Assembly: GCF_000511955.1 (NCBI RefSeq)
Contig: NZ_AZSU01000003.1
Span: 732,124-796,123 of the forward strand
Length of the DNA: 64,000 nt
DNA from: [Clostridium] ultunense DSM 10521
GTDB lineage: Bacteria; Bacillota; Clostridia; Tissierellales; Tepidimicrobiaceae
Reading direction: 5' to 3'
The notes beneath the pieces are model-generated. The model searched no databases. It was not told where the DNA came from and saw only the letters and a program-made list of their open reading frames with translations. The position numbers were made by a program, and so were the translations under genes. Shown one piece after another: positions 62,082 through 64,000 of this stretch; position 1 is the first letter of the stretch, and each line of letters begins with the position of its first letter.

Positions 62082-63473
62082 TTAGAAAGGTCCATAGCCT
62101 ATTACATTTGCTACAATAATGAAAATACATTGAAATACAATCATAATATAGAAAAATGGAAGGAAAAATTTATACCATCTTTCTAAGGGTATTTTCCCTA
62201 TCCCGCATATTACAGAAATAGCCGCTGTGGGCCAAATTAAATTGGAAAAACCGTCTCCCATCTGAAAAGCTAGCACTGCTACTTGACGATTAATATTATG
62301 CATATCCGCTAAAGGAATCATAATAGGCATAACTGCAGCAGCTTGGCCAGATCCAGATGGTATAAATAAATTAAGAATTGTTTGGATAAATAACATACCC
62401 ACTGGATATAGATGATAGGGAAGGTTTTTCATTATATTATACAAATAGTAAATAATGGTATCAATAATCACACCTTCGCTTAATATGACTAAAATACTTC
62501 TTGCAAGCCCTATAACTATTACTCCTAAAATAATATCCTTAAAACCCTCCACTACTGTGTGTACTATTTTTTGGCTTGAATATCCAAGAAAAACACTGCT
62601 AAATAAACCTCCCATAATAAATAGTGCAGAAATTTCTTTGAAGTACCATCCTCGCGCCATAGCACCATATATCATAAAACCTACAACAACAACTAGACCT
62701 AACATTATAATTTTTTGTTGAAAAGTAAAATTCCGTTCTTCCATATTCTCTTCAGTATAATCAAAATATATGTCCTCTACATAGCTTTTCATTATACCAT
62801 TAGAAATTCTCTCAGCATAACGCATAACCCATAAAATATATAATGTAACAAACACTATGTAAATAATTATTCGATACGTGGCTCCAGAACAAAAGGGTAG
62901 CTCTGCAATATTTTGTGCGACCCCTATGGTATATGGATTAAAGGCTGAGGCTGCAAAACCAATCATAACTGCCCCGCCAGAAATAGCAATTCCTACAATT
63001 GCATCATAACCAACCATGTTTGCTGTTGTTATAAATAGGGGAATAAGGGGATAAATATCCTCAGTCTCCCCATAAGAAAATCCTGCTAAAGAGATTAAAA
63101 TAATAAATATTGGGATAATAAGATTCTTTTTATTTCCTAGCTTTTTAATTAATGCAATAATAGCTCCACTAAAGGCCCCTGAGTCTGTAATTACCCTAAT
63201 ATAAAAACTAGAAAAAAAACAAAGATAGATAATATCACTAGCATCCAAAAAACCTTGATGAATGCTACCAAATATTTCCATAATCCCCAAATAATTTTTT
63301 TCTATTCTTTGAAATGAATCGCCATCCACCACCTCAATTCCTGTTTGAGGGTCAACTTCTCTGTCAAATTTTCCAGATGGTATTATATAGGTCAATAATA
63401 ATACGAGTATAAATATCATAAATATAGTCGTTACTGGCGATGAAAATAGAAAACTTTGTTTACTCTTTTCCAT
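62082..63473 (-). CDS. YfcC-family membrane transporter
   Basis: 463 residues, about 12 membrane segments. FSYGETEDIYPLIPLFITTA near 134, FAASAFNPYTIGVAQNIAEL near 175, NLFIPSGSGQAAAVMPIMIPL near 365 and MGDGFSNLIWPTAAISVIC near 400 are the helical hairpin regions of YfcC/DcuC-type carriers. The family is thought to carry amino acids, peptides or C4-dicarboxylates. Beside the dehydrogenase block, amino-acid uptake is the natural guess. TTATTTTTCCTCCTCC upstream is the RBS complement. A mobile element begins about 25-120 bp upstream. Confidence 0.85.
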   Translation of the reverse strand: MEKSKQSFLFSSPVTTIFMIFILVLLLTYIIPSGKFDREVDPQTGIEVVDGDSFQRIEKNYLGIMEIFGSIHQGFLDASDIIYLCFFSSFYIRVITDSGAFSGAIIALIKKLGNKKNLIIPIFIILISLAGFSYGETEDIYPLIPLFITTANMVGYDAIVGIAISGGAVMIGFAASAFNPYTIGVAQNIAELPFCSGATYRIIIYIVFVTLYILWVMRYAERISNGIMKSYVEDIYFDYTEENMEERNFTFQQKIIMLGLVVVVGFMIYGAMARGWYFKEISALFIMGGLFSSVFLGYSSQKIVHTVVEGFKDIILGVIVIGLARSILVILSEGVIIDTIIYYLYNIMKNLPYHLYPVGMLFIQTILNLFIPSGSGQAAAVMPIMIPLADMHNINRQVAVLAFQMGDGFSNLIWPTAAISVICGIGKIPLERWYKFFLPFFYIMIVFQCIFIIVANVIGYGPF

Positions 63474-63595
63474 TATTTTTCCTCCTCCAAGCAGACTGCG
63501 CTCTGTAAACTTAAATGAAAATTGAGGACTTCAATCCTCTGTGGTACAATGTTTTTGCTAGAAAACAAATACCTCCCAGAAAGGATGAAGTCCTC

Positions 63596-64000
63596 ATGCA
63601 AAAAATTGTACCACTTCAGTGTCCAAAATGCAATAATAAAGAATCTTTTTATCGCTACGGCAAAGATAAAGATGGATATCAAAAGTACCTTTGCCGTAAA
63701 TGTAATCACCAATTTGCTCCTGATAGACCAACATCTAAAAAGAAACCTAAATACCCTCGTTGTCCTGTTTGTGGTAAAGCAACATTTCTTCATCATGATT
63801 ATAAATATTACTCTAATTATCGTTGTTGTGATAAAAAATGTAATCATTCTATGTTTGTTCCTAAACCAAATAATATATTACCTGCATCCATGTCTAAATT
63901 AGTTGGTAAGACTGATTTTAAACGTATGCGTTATCCTGTGTATATTATTTTTACTGCTTTATCTATGTTCTATCTTGGTAAAAATTCTTTTAGAAATATT
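63596..64000 (+). mobile_element. Insertion sequence, 5' part of a zinc-ribbon transposase (cut by window edge)
   Basis: A frame open from ATG 63596 (AAGGATG upstream) to the last base, 135 codons, no stop reached. The N-terminus has a zinc ribbon, C9-x2-C12 and C33-x2-C36 (LQCPKCNNKES, YLCRKCNHQF), and a second set, C56-x2-C59 with C77/C78 and C82. YRYGKDKDGYQKYLCR between them is typical of DDE transposases with IS1-like zinc ribbons. The catalytic domain lies beyond the window. The element's left end should be between about 63485 and 63590; no terminal inverted repeat can be confirmed without the other end. Confidence 0.7.

Noticed and set aside
63522..63902. Open frame of 126 codons at the right edge
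   Set aside because: A neighbouring frame starting at 63596 has clear zinc-ribbon cysteines and stays open to the edge; this one reads as unstructured shadow.
1..64000. CRISPR array, tRNA or rRNA genes
   Set aside because: No regularly spaced repeats, clover-leaf or rRNA signature was recognised by reading; this is not a computed search.

Overview
The window is AT-rich, Gram-positive-type DNA with tight operons, strong GGAGG-type ribosome binding sites, frequent TTG and GTG starts, LytS/VanW/GlpP-type proteins and an amino-acid fermentation set (glutamate-type dehydrogenase, 2-oxoacid:ferredoxin oxidoreductase, ADP-forming acyl-CoA synthetase). This points to a strictly anaerobic, peptide- or amino-acid-fermenting member of the Clostridia/Tissierellia. 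That placement is an inference from gene content; no rRNA or tRNA gene was seen.

Layout. 1-3650 (+): corrinoid uptake and salvage (BtuF-BtuC-BtuD type ABC transporter, ECF S component, AIR-synthase-like kinase resembling CblT/CblS). 3697-4537 (-): two small genes, one SASP-like and one PAP2-like. 4784-7685: a selenium/sulfur trafficking locus, with a class V aminotransferase facing yedE, a TusA-like protein and a DUF3343 protein. 7873-15467 (mostly +): an odd D-aminoacylase-like surface protein, TraX, two alpha/beta hydrolases, RecX, a GIY-YIG protein and a D-Ala-D-Ala-ligase-like ATP-grasp enzyme. 15498-22035: VanW, GlpP, and a LytS/LytR two-component pair upstream of an unknown gene and a CstA-type carrier. 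22126-29399 (-): an OmpR-type two-component system with a lipoprotein, a polysaccharide deacetylase, a small unknown gene, and a MarR/ABC exporter pair facing an MFS carrier. 30689-34423 (-): unknown membrane proteins, an HTH-TPR regulator and a monoglyceride-lipase-like hydrolase. 34434-52666 (-): addA and addB, separated by about 12 kb. 52677-55560 (-): ROK kinase, HExxH protein and NagZ-like lipoprotein. 55733-63473 (-): the amino-acid fermentation block. 63596-64000 (+): the start of a transposase that runs off the right edge.

The most interesting part is 37852-49583. A PucR-type regulator is followed by a nine-gene set: a ring-opening amidohydrolase (cyanuric acid hydrolase/barbiturase family, all three Lys-Ser dyads present), a cytosine-deaminase-like amidohydrolase, an unassigned carrier, an NCS2 nucleobase permease, homologues of AllH, AllF and AllG (the three-part oxamate transcarbamylase) and a carbamate kinase. 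Read as a pathway, it imports a cyclic ureide or oxidised pyrimidine/triazine, deaminates it, opens the ring to an N-carbamoyl product, splits that product with phosphate to carbamoyl phosphate, and makes ATP. The first product of barbiturate opening, 3-oxo-3-ureidopropanoate, is oxalurate (the AllFGH substrate) plus one CH2, and biuret from cyanurate is likewise an N-carbamoyl amide. The pairing is therefore chemically sensible, but the substrate is unproven. The cluster sits between addB and addA, which are normally neighbours.

A second theme is substrate-level ATP formation from amino acids: GDH gives a 2-oxoacid, the four-part oxidoreductase gives acyl-CoA and reduced ferredoxin, and the ADP-forming synthetase gives acid and ATP.
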